64,000 nt of DNA from Podocnemis expansa (GCA_007922195.1 ML682008.1:8907653-8971652); one strand, 5' to 3'. Counted from the first letter of the stretch, positions 24,006 to 37,442 are shown. Numbers and translations: made by a program. The notes: generated by a model from the letters alone, not told the origin.

Positions 24006-24107
24006 TTTCATGTTTCAACCACCTTTTCCTTGGCTCCCTTTTCCCCCTTCTATCTACAAATACCATATTTTGTGTTATACAGAGATGCTAAACTACTGCA
24101 TAGGACA

Positions 24108-24157
24108 GTAATAAGTAAGAAATAACTCACGTTAGTTAAAATAAGTAAGAAATAACT
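24108..24157. repeat. Short direct duplication
   Basis: AATAAGTAAGAAATAACT occurs twice, separated by CACGTTAGTTAAA: a local tandem duplication of about 31 bp. Confidence 0.85.
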
Positions 24158-24600
24158 AATATTGATTTGAAATATAGTTCTGTAGATCTGGGGGAAAATG
24201 TACACCTCAAAAATAGCAATGATTTCACAAGTTAAACCCAATAAATCTAATTACAGATTGGAAAGTAATTGTCTGTATGTCTGATTTACTTCAGCAGAAA
24301 CAGAAGTAATTCCGTTGTCATAGGTTTATGAAGACTAAAGAACTCTTACTAATTCAGAAGTTTTCTAATGTTTATGCATTTATCCTGAGCATCTGCAGCT
24401 CCTGATGACTACAAATGAAGATACAGGTGCTCAGTACCTATAATAATCAGACCACTGTGCATAGGACTTATATTACCTTTCTGTCATTAAGTCAAAATTT
24501 CAAATGCAAAACAATTTTAAGGGCAGATTTTCAAAGCATTTAGGCACAGAGTTGTTTAAGTAAATTGCATATATAATTGTGTGCCTATCTTGGTCACACT

Positions 24601-25059
24601 AGGTATGTCTACACTTAGAAGTTATTTGAAAACAAGGAGGCATATTTCAAAATAACTTCTTTCCTGTCCATGTATGCATTTTATTATTTCAAATTAAGTG
24701 TTTCTTTATTTTGAAATAATGAAGTGCTATTTTGAAATAATAAAATGTTTTTTATTTCAAAATAGTGCTTAAATCAAAATTATTTCAAATAAGCCATGCT
24801 AAGATGCAGAATAAGCTAATTTCAAATTGATTGCCCTATTCTTTTGCTTGCCTTTCCCTATTTTGAATTAGAGAGTCTAGTGAAGACTCACTACTTTGAA
24901 ATAATAACTCCTACGTTATTTCAAATTAGAGAGTTTTCCCTGGACTCCTAATTCGAAATAATAAGTAATGCTAATTTGAAATAATTACTTTGAATTAAAA
25001 TCAAAGTAGTTATTTCAGAATAACTATTTCAAATTAATTTTGTAAGTGTAAACGTAGCC
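24601..25059. mobile_element. TTCGAA-type MITE, copy D (459 bp, older)
   Basis: The left end AGGTATGTCTACACTT and right end AAGTGTAAACGTAGCC are degenerate versions of the family ends. The flanks are ACT at 24598-24600 and 25060-25062. The interior is dominated by ATTTCAAAATA, TTATTTCAAATTA and AATTCGAAATAA modules. Many CG pairs have decayed to TG or CA, consistent with an older methylated copy. Confidence 0.82.
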
Positions 25060-25797
25060 ACTCTTACCAGGTTCCTGCATCTGTCTATGGCCAATTAAAC
25101 TTATTAGCACATGCAGTTACTCAATCTGCATGTGAAAACTACTTGTGTGCTGTAGTTTCTGTTTTTATCCAACTAGTAACCTAGTTCTACCTCCAGATGT
25201 AGGGGGTTCTAAATACTCGGTATGTCTTAGAATTAGGTTCTGACTTGGGCTATACAAATAGCTGTCCTCTTCTTTTTTATACATGGAATTCTTTAAAGAT
25301 TTTCTAAACTAGTTTTTTGGTTTGTTTTTAAATTTACAAATTGCCAAGTTAAATGATAAATAACAAGAGCTTATCTCCTGCTGAATTTAAATTAACCCAT
25401 TCTTCTCAGCTCCCCCAAACTTGCAAATTACCTCTTGCTGCTCCCTAGACATGTGCTATATTATTTGCCAGCTCATCATGCCTTTATATCATATTATATG
25501 CCAACTCATTACAGGAGAATAAGAAGACATTTTCCTACCACCAGTCTGAGTTGGCTAGCGCCAGCCGAGCTGTTTGATGGTTGTGTTATGGAGCTAAGTG
25601 AATCACTGAATTTTCAGTTCTCTGGCAGTCCTAAAAAAAAAAATGGAAAAGGTTTCAGAGCAGGTTGAACAGATTTGGAAAATTCTGAAAAAAATTTGGT
25701 AGATTACAAATTGTTGTGGTTGAGCAGAGTGTTTTGTTCAACACTGGCTAGCTGAGCTGCTGAAAAAGATGGTGGTGATGCTTTTTCTTCCCTTTGT

Positions 25798-26060
25798 TTA
25801 TAGGCTCCAAAGTTAGAAGAGACCGTTGTGATCATCTGGTCTGATCACCCAAATAGCACAAGCATAGAACTTCCCCCAAATAATTCCTACAACAGGTGTT
25901 TAAGAACATCCATTCTTGATGTTAAAGTTGTGTGTGATGTAGATCCACTATGAGCCCTGCTAAATTGGTCCAGTGGTTAATTACTTTCACTGATAAAAAT
26001 TTACTCCTTATTTCCAGTCTGAATTTGCCTAGCTTCAACTTTCAGCCAATAGATAACATT
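25798..26060 (-). mobile_element. CR1-like 3' end fragment
   Basis: On the minus strand it contains GTAATTAACCACTGGA, GGAATTATTTGGGGGAAGTT and GATCAGACCAGATGATCACA, the arrangement of old CR1 3' ends in turtles and archosaurs. It has no intact reading frame. Confidence 0.7.
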
Positions 26061-26159
26061 AAACCTTTCTCTTCTATTAAACAGATGTTTTCCAATGTTT
26101 ACGCATTTACCTTGAGCAGCTATAGCTCCTGTTGACTACAAATGAAGAGTTGGTGCTCA

Positions 26160-26262
26160 TTTAGGCCAGTAGTTAGTCAATCACCTGAGCTATAGGAGAC
26201 CAAAGTTCAATATCCACATCTCCCTTATGGGTAGAAGAGATTTGAACTTTTCACTAAACCGG
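26160..26262 (+). mobile_element. tRNA-derived SINE-like fragment
   Basis: GGCCAGTAGTTAGTCAATCA, ACCTGAGCTATAGGAGACCA and AAGTTCAATATCC have the spacing of an old tRNA-derived SINE with A and B boxes. It sits near a CR1 end at 25798-26060. Confidence 0.5.
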
Positions 26263-27473
26263 GCTTGGTGGGTACCTTTTGATACGGGTGTCAATCATTT
26301 GTTATTTGGGCAATATGATGACCAAAATGTATTCATCAAATGTTGTGCCGAATCCTCTTTTCTCTGGTTATTTGGAATGCTAAGGCTATAAACCTGCAGT
26401 TGGCTATGTTTCTTTAATATAAATTCACAGGTTTACTTGTGCAATCACACTGAGCAGAATTTGGTTACATTTCACAGAGTGGAGAAACTGTCTCCTGCAC
26501 ATAACCCAAAATGCAAGTCCAAAGCTGCTTTCATATGCAGGAAGTACTCTGCAAAGAGAACTAAGCCTAGCTTTCCCATCAAAGTACTCTGTACCTCAAT
26601 ATCACAGTGATAATTTGTAAGCAGAGAAGCTAGGCTAGTTGTAAGGTCCATGAAGGGCTTCACGGTTGTCAGCACCATAATATTCTTTGTTTAACTTGTC
26701 ATGTTTATGCACTGTTTCCAATTTTCTCAGTATTGAGGGGTTATTTCCATTTTGTTAAGCATGTCTTTTAAATCTCAACAGTTCAAAATCATTTATGTTT
26801 ATATTCTGCTGAGAGACAGAGCATTGTCACAGAAAAATCGCATATTCACAGTTTTTACTTTCATTTCCTTTTAATATGTTCATTTATCATTAGTACTAAT
26901 CAGATCTCAGTTATCTTGTCAGGATCCTTTATTAACACAGGGTTTTTTATTTTTTAAGGTTCTTTCTCATTAGGTTTTGAAGCACTATGCAAGATTACAC
27001 AGAAGTACCACATAATTTAAATAGAATAAAATCCACAGCAGAACTGCCCACAGCCTTATAATTAAGGACAAAACTCTTTTCCTTAATGTAAATAGTCTGT
27101 CTCTGTGCCTTCAGGAATCCTGAATAACCTGACATGTATCAGCCTTTTCTTAAACCAATCATTGGTATCAATTTATCATGCTTTACACTCATTACTGTAC
27201 TTTATTATTTTGGCTTCTTATCTATCAATCATTATTGCTGTCTCTCCAGTTTCTTTCAGCCTCCTGAAGTCTTAAATGAAACCTTGTGAACTTCATATCA
27301 TTGCAAATATATAGCCTAGCTCTCCATGGAGCCTTTACAAAACTCCACTGTGTTCTTCTCACTAACTAAGTCTGACTCTGAGGTGTCATAGTACTGACTA
27401 TGTGAACAGGGAAGCAGACAGTTCCACCACCAGGCCAAAAGGTGGTTGGGGACAAAAATATCAAATATTTTAG

Positions 27474-27614
27474 CAAAACAAACAAAGAGTCTTGTGGCAC
27501 ATTTAAAAACTATCAGACGTATTGATTGCGTGAATTGTTAATCTTTAAAAGTGCCACCAGGCTCCTTGTTTGTTTTGTTGAATTAGACTAACACAGCTAC
27601 CCCATTGGAACTTG
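27474..27614 (-). mobile_element. Fold-back SINE-like retroposon with exact 13-bp target duplication
   Basis: TCAAATATTTTAG occurs at 27461-27473 and 27615-27627. The enclosed element has the head at its right end (TAACACAGCTACCCCATTGG, then AACTTG), and the arms CAAACAAAGAGTC / GGCTCCTTGTTTG meet near 27530. The fold point differs from those at 3.8, 15.7 and 28.5 kb. Confidence 0.9.
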
Positions 27615-27661
27615 TCAAATATTTTAGTAGCTCCAGGCAGGGAAGATTATGTAGCAATGAT

Positions 27662-27748
27662 GTCAAGCAGACCAGGGGTTGGGAGGTCAGGGTTCCCTTC
27701 CCAGTTTTGTTATTAACTTGTTGTGTGACCTAGGGTAAGTCAGAGCAT
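27662..27748 (+). mobile_element. MIR/CORE-type SINE fragment
   Basis: CAGGGTTCCCTTCCCAGTTT followed by TTGTGTGACCTAGGGTAAGT is the classical MIR-like core (TGTGTGACCTTGGGCAAGT). Confidence 0.7.
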
Positions 27749-27960
27749 TAGCCTTCCAGTGGCCACCATCTTGCCAAACATCATTTCCTCATACGTTCAG
27801 TATTATACATTGGTATCTTTCAAAGAAAAATCATCAACAACAAAACTCATTGTATGTATGCATAATAAAGCATATTGCAGGATGTTTATCATTACCCTTT
27901 TACCTTCTCATGCTCCCCATCTTCTCTTTACCCATCCTTTCAGTCCTTTCTCTGACTTAA

Positions 27961-28006
27961 GGCCTTGTTAGTCTCTAAGTGCCACAGGACTCCTTGTTTG
28001 TTTTAT
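27961..28006 (+). mobile_element. Fold-back-family SINE, terminal fragment
   Basis: TTGTTAGTCTCTAAGTGCCA followed by CAGGACTCCTTGTTTGTTTTA is the terminal arm only, a severely truncated copy. Confidence 0.65.
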
Positions 28007-28333
28007 CATGCAGATTGGTTCTCTAGATGATGATCATTTCTGAGTAGAGTCCTCTTCTCTTAATTTTTCTTTAGAGTGGCATGTCCATATCTGGGGTTAT
28101 AGAAAAAAATAAATAGTTTCATGCCACTGAGCTCCTACTCTACCTCCAAAAGGGTGTTTTAAGGGTTAACTAATTGAATATTTGAAAAACACATTGAGAG
28201 CTTGAATGAAAAGCTGCTACATATATACATATATATCTGCAAAAAAATCACTGCTATATTATTTTAAGACCATGTGCAGTATTTAATTGCTTGATGTTTT
28301 GATCTTTTACAAAACTATTAGCATGATTGTGAA

Positions 28334-28622
28334 GTTCCAAAGGGGCAGCTGTGTTAGTCTAGTTCAGTAAAACAAACAAGGCGTCCTGTGGCACTTAAAG
28401 ACTAACAAATTGATTTATTGCATGTGCTTTCATGGAAGAAAAATCCCACTTCGTCGGATGCTTTGAAGATGGGAGCACTCCCATGACTTACACTTCCTTG
28501 CATTTATTTCCCTCCTTTCTGTAAGTTCCCCCATCTTCAAAACATCTGACAAAGTGGGACTTTCTCCTACAAAAGCTCATGCAATAAATAAATTTGTTAG
28601 GCCTTACATGCCATGGAACTCG
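28334..28622 (+). mobile_element. Fold-back SINE-like retroposon, long copy
   Basis: The head is GTTCCAAAGGGGCAGCTGTG. The first arm runs to CTTCGTCGGATGCTTTGAAG, and the second arm returns through CATCTTCAAAACATCTGACA to the end. The stretch between the arms (28487-28535) is the complement of sequence that follows the same block in the element at 54160, so the second arm was copied from further downstream than the first arm reaches. Confidence 0.78.
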
Positions 28623-28826
28623 TTTATCAGCATGCAGTTACCAAGTTACAATTAAACCTGTAAAATGTATTGCCATCAATCCTCACCTCCAGCCCATTAT
28701 CCTCTGCAATTAATACACAAATCTGCAATAGCTAAAGACTGTGCTTGGCTTGCATTCATAACCAGTAGACCAAACTGCATCAGCAGTTACAGTACTAACT
28801 TTCATATCTCATTACAGAAATCTACT

Positions 28827-28838
28827 CCCCCCCCCCCC
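28827..28838. repeat. Poly-C run
   Basis: An uninterrupted C run of about a dozen bases; similar runs occur near 16602 and 52562. Such runs are assembly-error-prone. Confidence 0.8.
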
Positions 28839-29257
28839 CGTGGCAGTTATTCCTCTTACTTAATAACTGAGTTGTGAGTCAAAGGAAGTGGGAATGGTAC
28901 ATGGTGTGCTGCTGCTGAAGAGCAATAGGCTGTATTAGTGGTGAATGACTATTCAGCTCTAGAAAACGATGCTGCAGTGAGAGCCCTGAACGCTAACGTT
29001 TTGTGTTTAGCCGTTGAGCACAAGCCACGGTGGTGCAAGTTTCTTCAGTCTGCCCAATCAATATGTTCAGAAGTGTCTGCCTCTCTCTAGGAGAGGATTG
29101 GTTTAATCTCCATGTTCATTCGCACCCTCACCCTCTCTCCTGAGGCTGCCTTCTGAAGGCAGGAATAGGTCTATGAGAAACTGGCCTGTGACAGGCAACA
29201 TATTTTGCAAGACCACCAAAGAGCCATCTGAGGGTTGTTAATCTTGCTAACTGTCAT

Positions 29258-29332
29258 CCAGGCCTGGATTCGAACTGGCAACCTTGAGAGGAAATGTTTC
29301 CTAGCCACTTAACAAGGCCAGAGCCATCTACA
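29258..29332 (-). mobile_element. tRNA-derived SINE head or tRNA-like remnant
   Basis: The minus strand reads GGCCTTGTTAAGTGGCTAGG (A-box-like) and GGTTGCCAGTTCGAATCC (B-box-like) at tRNA spacing. The isotype is unclear and the tail is not recognised. Confidence 0.5.
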
Positions 29333-29586
29333 GATACTTGCCTGTGGTTTTAGCAGAGAATACAAAATGAAATAGATCACGGTGCATTAGTTTTTCATAC
29401 AAAAATAGCAAATTGTCAGCACTTTTCCCTAGTAAGGACATGATCTATAGGCCTTGGAAATCAACTCTACGACTCCGACTGATTGTAACAGATAGTGAAT
29501 TGAGCCTGCACCACCTACTGTTCTTTACAGCAAAAATTAAAATGCAATAATGTGTATTTTTATAATGTACAGATGCCCAGAGACAA

Positions 29587-29677
29587 TGGGCCAAACTCAC
29601 AGTTGGATTGATTGGGGCAACCCCCCATGAAGTCAATGGAAGTTGAACAAATGTGTACCAAGATTGAGTTTGGCCCA
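29587..29677. repeat. 91-bp mini-element with perfect 13-bp inverted ends
   Basis: TGGGCCAAACTCA at 29587-29599 and TGAGTTTGGCCCA at 29665-29677 are exact complements around a centre with AAGTCAATGGAAG. Such GGCCAAAYTC-ended small palindromic repeats are widespread in sauropsid genomes. Related diverged pieces occur near 14570-14690, 31108-31270 and 46735-46850. Confidence 0.62.
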
Positions 29678-32600
29678 CCAACTCAGTGTGTAGGACAGTA
29701 GGGTAGAGACGAATGGATTGGAACAAAAGCTGTTTTGCATATTCAGATAAGTACACTATTATTTACACCATCTTTAATCAACCTAACTATATGCCATGAT
29801 TGCCTCCTTTCTTTATTTAGCTGTCAGCATTCATCATTAAGCCTTATGACTTTAAAATAGGCTAGTTAAACATAATACAGCTGAGCTTCTGAAACTTCCA
29901 CTTGTTACAGAAAAGGGTTTTTTTTTAAAAAGGCAATTTTTTTTTTTAAAGGCAAATACTACTCAGAAAGACACTGGCAGCCTAATGCATCTGGAGCACA
30001 AGAGTCTAAAGTTAATGTAATTCAGTGATAACTGTAAAGCACTTAGGTAAAACTGACAGACTAGCCCATCTCAAATGGTATAACTTATTTTTTTGTTACC
30101 TTGTAATTTCTTTCTTATAGTGCTACAGGAGTCTGTTTACTGCTCAGTCTGTGCTGCTTAATGGTATCCTTGAAAACACTTCTTTTCTAGTGAAGAAACA
30201 GTACATGGAAGCATTGTTGTTTGTCTGTTTCTTTTTAACATCAAGCAGCCCATGCTGCTGCTGCCACCAAAAGACTGGAATGCATTGCGCAAAGGTGTAA
30301 TTGTTGGGTTGTGGGCATAAATGATTTTTTTTTCAACTGAATCCTGAGGGGGAAAAAAATTAAAACCACTGCCCTAAACTAAAATTGAATGAGAAACTCA
30401 GGATTGTACTCTCTATTAGGATGTGTTTTGTTGTCTTCTATAATCAAAAACAAAAGCCAAAGTCTTATTTCTCTGTCTTTTTTGATTTGTGGGCAATTTG
30501 TCCAGCTAAGAAGCTATTCATATATCTGTCAATCTTAGCAATGGTTACCATTTAGATTAGCTGGCGATTTCTAGGCTCTGGAGAGAAATTTACATCCGCA
30601 TAAGGAACATTTTACTGAATATACTCTTTAATTAGAGTTTAAGAAAAGAGAAGAGAACAATATAATGAGAAAATGAGCCAAAAATTGTTCTATAAAGTTA
30701 ATGCTAAGCACAGGGACACTGATCCATATCTGGTGCCTTGATAAACAGCTGCTGACTCTTAGCACAAAAAATATACAGTATTTCTGTTTTGCAGTAGGGA
30801 ATTTTTTTAATCTTTTAATTTTTCTCAATTTCTTGTCCTTTGACTCAAGAGACACTGTCACTCTAAATGCTATTGAATGTTCATTCTAACTGTACCCAAC
30901 TGTGTATTCGCTTAGAAAATGCACTGTTTCAGATTCAGATTAATCACAGAGAGAGCTGGTCTTTAGTGATTATTTTAACACATTTCATAAACTTTAAACC
31001 ACTCATCGAAAGGCAGTTCACAGAACGAGATCCAAATAAAATGAATGGCAGTATAATCATTTGAATATAAATGAACTCATTACCATGCCAGTTTTTGACC
31101 TTTACTGATGGCCAAATTCTTCCTGGTAAACAGAAGACTATAAAACTGCCTTTAACAAATGTGAGACCTTCTAAATTATTATTGCTATAACTACAGACTC
31201 TCGGTTGCAGTTGCAGATTTTCAAAGGCTCTTAACTTACACTGAAAGTCAACAGGAGTGTGACATCTTAATGCCATTTCTTTCTCTGAATATCTCCTTTA
31301 ACTATATTTCAGTGCCTGGAAATCACTGAAAAAACATTGCCTGAAAAAAGTCAGTTAACAGGGTGTCATAAATTGCACAAACCATACTCCTAGGCTAAGA
31401 AAAGTGATCACTGAGTTACGGCTCAGTCTTACAATCTTTTAAGTCAATGATAAAAACTCTCATAGGTATTTAATAAGGTATTTCTCTACCTCCCTATCAT
31501 GTCTGAGAATGCTTTATTTTAACAGATTTGCACCCCACTCTAATAATTTAGGTGCCATCAAACTAGAAATCAAGAAATATTGCCTGGGACTCCAGTCAGA
31601 GCTCATGCCATTCCTAAATTAGCCATGGGAAAGATGATGGCTCTAAAAACCTGACTGTTTTTCCACTTTGCTCATTCACTTACACCTGTATAAATTGTGT
31701 GTTATGTGGGTGTAAAAGTTGTGTTTCACACTCACTTTACAAAGGGGTTGAATAGCTATGCAGGCAAAAAGCTGTGAAGAATCAGACCTGAGTGCTGTTT
31801 CCATAGCATTCTCTGAATGCTGCTGATGAACAATAGACCAGTAATGAAGCATGAAACAAATGCCACCACAAGTCCACCAGGAGAAGCAACTATGGATCAC
31901 ATTCGTACTGCTGCAAGTCACTTATAGGGACATTGCACTAGTAACTTTAAGGTGCACTGAATGACTTTTTCGACAAAAAAGAAAAAAACTATTAAATCAT
32001 GTTTGTTAATCTGACTCCACACATGATATAATTGATGGACTGCAGCTGGCCATGGTCTTGATACACCACCAGGCAAAACTGGAGTAGTCACACCTACTGC
32101 TCACTGTGCCACAGATGTCTGGTATGCTGCAAGTGGAGCTAGATCTCACCAAAATATATTGGACCAGTCAAGCATAACACCCCATTCAAAGCATCCCTAA
32201 TGTGGGCTTCACTGACTTCCACACACCATCCTAGGTTATATTCTCACTAAGGACCACCTGTGGGCAACAAGCAAAGACAATCCAGATTGCCTTTAAATTC
32301 CTACCAAAAGGGATCCTCCATTGCCTAGCACCATCATTCTAAAGGATGCCTGGACTACAGGACTAACAAGCTAGGCTTGAAGAGCAAGAACTCCCAGTCT
32401 TCTTCCAGCTACTCTTAATTCTAAGGTAAAGAATTTTATTTGTTATTGCTAGTATGAAATTTTGCTTCTTTATTCTTTAAAGCTGTCTGGAAAGAATGGC
32501 CTTTGCATTTTGTCATTTTCCATGTATAATAATATATTTTGTTAGCATTGTAGAAACCGTACTAGTGAATTCCATTCAGTGCAATCATCTTACATTTTAA

Positions 32601-35278
32601 ACGCTGCATGGTAATTTAATGCTCACTCTCATATTTTTATGTTTGTAACAGTAATTTCTGTCTACTTTCTTTGTCAGCATTGAAACTTCCTTATATTACG
32701 CTCCATGAATTTATCAGATTTGTTATTTTCCTTACTGGGTTTTTGTTTTTCTGATAGGGGAAGATATTTGAAAGTTAACTGAGGTAATGTTTAATCTTTG
32801 ATCTCTTTACATGAGGCAGCATCTGTTCTCTTTCTCTGCAATATTTTTGTAACTTTAGCTAGAGTAAATTTTTGCTTTCCTTTTTATATACCAACAATAG
32901 ATTAAAGCTTGTAGTTGCCTAATACAAATCAATGAGTGGTAATTACATAGAATTTGGAGTCAAGTGGCATGTGGATGGTAGGAAACTGTTCCCCATATGC
33001 TGCTAATTCAGGTATATGAAGAACCTGATTTTAAGACAAACTGAACATCCATGACTCCACTTGAAGTCAATGGGGGGCTACAAGTACTCAGCTAAAAATA
33101 CTCAGAAAATAATCAGTTGCCAAATATCTGAAGTTCTGTACTCTCAATAAGGGCAGAAAAGCCCAAATAGCTAATGCAAAAATAAATGAAATTAGGGACT
33201 TTTCTGGAAAGGAAAGCATTTGAGATAAGTAAACTAGCATCACATGGACTTTCAAATGATGTACGTGAAGTCAACTGATTCTCTGGAAAGTGATGATCAA
33301 TCATCTGTTCATTTATTACTGAACGCCCAGGTGTAAGAGGTTGGTGCGGAGCATGGGACAGATTGGCTCAGGAAGCCATGTGCAGGGAAGCATGAGTATG
33401 ACTCAAAATAGCAAGAAGCCCAGCACACACTAATGGATTGCCATTTTCCCCAATGTGTCAAGTGCTTGGGAAAGAAGATGATATACCTTAAATATTACCC
33501 GCTTTATCTGAAATGATTTTGTCTTTGAAACATTAAAGTTCTTTCCTTCAAACTTTTACTCAGTATGTTGTGGAAATGTATTAGCTATTTACGTTCTCCA
33601 GTTTAATTACGGGTACATGTATACATCTTTCACAAAGACTAATGCCAATGAAAGCCACATCAAAGTCCAAAAGACCTTGCTCATTGTAACTTTCTACATC
33701 AGTTGCTTAGACTGTCTGAAGAATGAATAAAGGTTTTTTTAGAAAATTGTTTTCTCTAGTGTTTAATAAAGAATAATGGAGACAGCACTCCTCCCAAAAG
33801 GAACCAAAATAGAGACCATAGTGCCAGACCCATAACAAACAAAGCTGATTTGCAGTTTCCTAGAAGAATGAGCAAAACATTACATGGATATCAGCATATT
33901 ACTGGAATTATGTATGGCATGAGATGGCCTTCACTGAAAAAAAAAACCAAACCCTGAAATAGTATGCAACCTTACAAACAATGCAAAGCCCATTGGTGAG
34001 AGTGCTTCTAAGAAATTAAATTCTTCTCAGTAATGATAGACAAGTGTGTAAAATGTGAAATCCATAAGCAAATCTTTATGAATAATATCATTAAAATGTA
34101 CATTAAAAGATACAGTAAATTAAAAATGAGTGTAACATGGTTTGTTTTTTGTTATAGGATATCCTTGGCAAAACCGAAGAAGCATAAAAGACTGAAACTG
34201 GAATTTGCCTTTATCTTCAAAAAGAAAAGATATCCATAAAGACATATAATTTCCTAGATAAATTTTTAGTTTCAAGTTTCTGTTCTATTGCTGGAATTCT
34301 GTTTTGCAGTTGAAGCACAGAAGAGTTTCAGATCTGATTTTTCAACATGTTGACAGATGGCCTATTGTGGAAGAGAAAGTGGAAGACAGTGAAGGAGCCC
34401 TGTCAAAAATTCTGTAAAAGTTCAACTTCTTATCAAGGCACTATGAGATAATTCACTCTGATTTTTTTAAAAAAGCAATTTTTCCACACCTTTTAAAACA
34501 ATCCATCTTGTTCATTACTAGATCTTGGCTTGTCTATTTAAAACCAAAAAAGAGAGAACTCTCAATTAGTTTTGAATATTGAGTGTTTTATATTTTAACA
34601 CAACTTACATTGATCACTATTTCAAAATATCAGTATGTTCATCAAGCACATTGATTATAATATGGTAAGCAAAGGAACACAAATGTGCTATCTTGAGCCA
34701 TTCAGTAGTAAATTTGGGAAAATGTTATTTTATTTTCCTGCCAATTAGTTTGTGTCTAGTGGTTCTGAATGTTCTTCATCAGGAATATCTGATCCTGGTC
34801 TCCATGGGGACAATTGTAATTCAGGCTTTCAGGGCTGCTTTTAACAGAAGTGTCAATAATTATTGGAAACAAATGGGATTCTTCTGGAAAGACATCCATA
34901 ATCTTATACTAGTTATTTAGTAAGAATGGTCCTGCCACTGGATATCAGGTCAGTAGAAAGATAATCAAGTTAATGGGTAACTATGAAGGAAGTGAACACA
35001 CCACAGAGAACACAAGGAACTAACCAAATGTTTTGTTTTTTTCAGCTAGGTCTAACTGTTCTGTTTGATTTTATACTACCATCTTTCAAAAGTACCTCTA
35101 TTCCCAGTATTTAGTGGTTCTCCCACCTTAAGTGGGAGAGGTAGCACACTAGTTTTATGATGTTCCATCAAGACTTAGCACCTAGTTAGACATCTTTGTT
35201 TAAAGGTCAAACAGGACTGCAGTTCCTTTAAGAACCTTTGATCTTAGATATGTTTCATTCCTGACTCTAAATCACTGT

Positions 35279-35798
35279 GCCTAGGTCTACACTTAAGAAG
35301 GTTAGAAGGTTAGTTCGAATTAACTTAATTCAAACTAATTAATTTGAAATAATAATGATTAGTTCAAATTAAGTTAATTAGAATTCACATGGCCACACTA
35401 GGAAAACCAGTTCAAACTAGCATGACCATGGACAGGACTCACTAGTTCAAATTAGGAGAAGGACATCATGGGAGGTGTGGCAAGATGGCCCCCAAGAAGG
35501 GCCATGCCCTCACCCAACATATAGAAAGAGGAAGGCACCCTGGGAGGAAGAAGGTTAAAAAGTGAATTAACGGTTAGTTCAAATTAACATGGCTACAATG
35601 GGTTAATTCGAACTAATAAATTTGAATTAACCCTTACTTCGAAGTTAAGCAAGGTTTTATAACTTCAAAGTGAATTTTCATTAATTCGAACTAAGGCATT
35701 TGTTAGTTTGAAATAATGAAGGCCAGTGTAGTCATTCATTAAATTAATTTGAATTAATCCTCATTAATTCAAATTAAATTATAAGTGTAGACATACAT
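35279..35798. mobile_element. TTCGAA-type MITE, copy E, with a non-palindromic insert (520 bp)
   Basis: The ends are GCCTAGGTCTACACTT and AAGTGTAGACATACAT, flanked by TGT at 35276-35278 and 35799-35801. Here the modules are TTAATTCGAATTAA and GTTCGAACTA types rather than TTTCGAAATAA. The centre (about 35430-35575) is different: GC-richer, not palindromic, with a 26-codon open frame starting at 35485 in a good initiation context. Confidence 0.82.
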
Positions 35799-36889
35799 TG
35801 TTTGACTTATTCCAGAGTCTGATAGAGCTGAGCCCTGCTAGTTCAAGAAAGAGGCCCACTGTCTCTTGTGATGAAAGTTCACAACATTAAATGAAACACC
35901 CCAAGTAATTCAAGAAAGAATGCAGTACCACAATGGGAGATCAAGCCAAATGAGAGTACGCTATTCCATCCACTCACAACAATAATTCTGGCTGCTGGGG
36001 TTCAGCACTGCTGAGTATGTGAAAGATTGTAGATTAATGTGACTTGTTCTGTGCCGTCAGCTAAACTAGTGTGGCAAACTCAGACAATTTTCAAGTAATT
36101 ATTCTGCAGAGCACTCTTAAAAAGGAATCCATGGGTTGGATGCTCATTTATATTTCATGAGCACAAAGCCAAAGGGCCAGGTGGAGTGCAAAAGCAACAT
36201 ACAGTTCACCTTTGTATTTCCTTAATCCTGGGCAAGCAGGCGCCAGGGCACTCCCATGAAGAACATTAAAGCAGCCTGAGGGCTGTTCTGAACTATCTCA
36301 GATGTCAATGATCCCAAAGGACTAAGACACCAGCAGAGGGAGGAGCTGTAGACCCTCAAGAGCCATGATCACATGGTAGGCCACATTCTCTGTTCCTGCA
36401 ACAAGGAAGGGAGTGGCTCAGGAGCTGCTCTGTTAGCTCTATGCCACCAAAGGAGCTACTTTATACTGAGGTGAGGTACGTGGGCCTGGATTTGGTAGCT
36501 GTACTGGACTCTGCTGGCTTTGTGGCACGTTATGGCTGCCCTGGCCGCAGAGTCTGATCCTAAAATTCTAGAGAAACACATGGAGGTGAAACATGCATGA
36601 TAAAGGATCATACAGACTGTATTATAGTCATTACATTTTTTTATTTTGTTTTATTTATTATTTTATGCCCTTCTGTTAAGCTTATTGTACTTATTCGGTA
36701 ATCAGCTAGGCAGGCCGTTCAAGAATCTACACATCCCCATGTACCTGAATTTGCAGCATTGTTCATGCGTCTTGAAACATCAGTGGCAAATTCTGTTGAT
36801 GCTCAGTCCACATTTACCATCCACATGGGGTGTGTGCTTGAATTTAAATGCAAAAACTTTTGCAGGGCCATGCTTAATCCACTCATATA

Positions 36890-37345
36890 GAAGTTCACAT
36901 GACCCTGCCTCTCTTCCCCCTAGTTTCTCAAGACACCTTTTGTAGGGGGTGCCCAGCAATGGAGAGACAACAGCTCCCCCACCAACAGCACTTTCCATAT
37001 TCCTGAAGTCTTGGGAAGGAGAAGGCAGCAGAGTGGCTGACTACTGACTGAGCTCCTCTTGCCCCTCTCCTTCAGCTGCCACCTGCAACTTCTTCTTCCT
37101 TGCTTCTGAGCTCCCAGCACTGGTGCCCACTGAGGTGAGTCAGGGGCTGGAGGCCAAGGCAACAAGTTGGACTCCAGCAGCAGGGAAAGAGAAACAACAA
37201 GCTGCAACTGTAGAGGTGGGAGGAGAAGGAGCTCTGCTAGTAGCCAGTCCCCTTGCTTCCTCCCTCCCTGGACAGCAGGGCCACATAGAGCTTTGGGGGC
37301 CAGGGAATGCCCCTGCTTGCCCCTCTTTGTGCTCATCTTTTCATC
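36890..37345. repeat. GC-richer segment, unclassified
   Basis: CT- and AG-rich sequence with a 146-codon antisense frame (36920-37360) rich in L, S and P. No domain is recognisable, and overlapping frames of 65-88 codons exist on the other strand. Probably a repeat. Confidence 0.3.
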
Positions 37346-37442
37346 CACACGTATCAACAAATAAACAGATCTTTTTTATGTTAACTTAGTGTAAGGCAAG
37401 GTAAAAATCATAATTGCCATATGGTACTGTATAGTATTGTGG

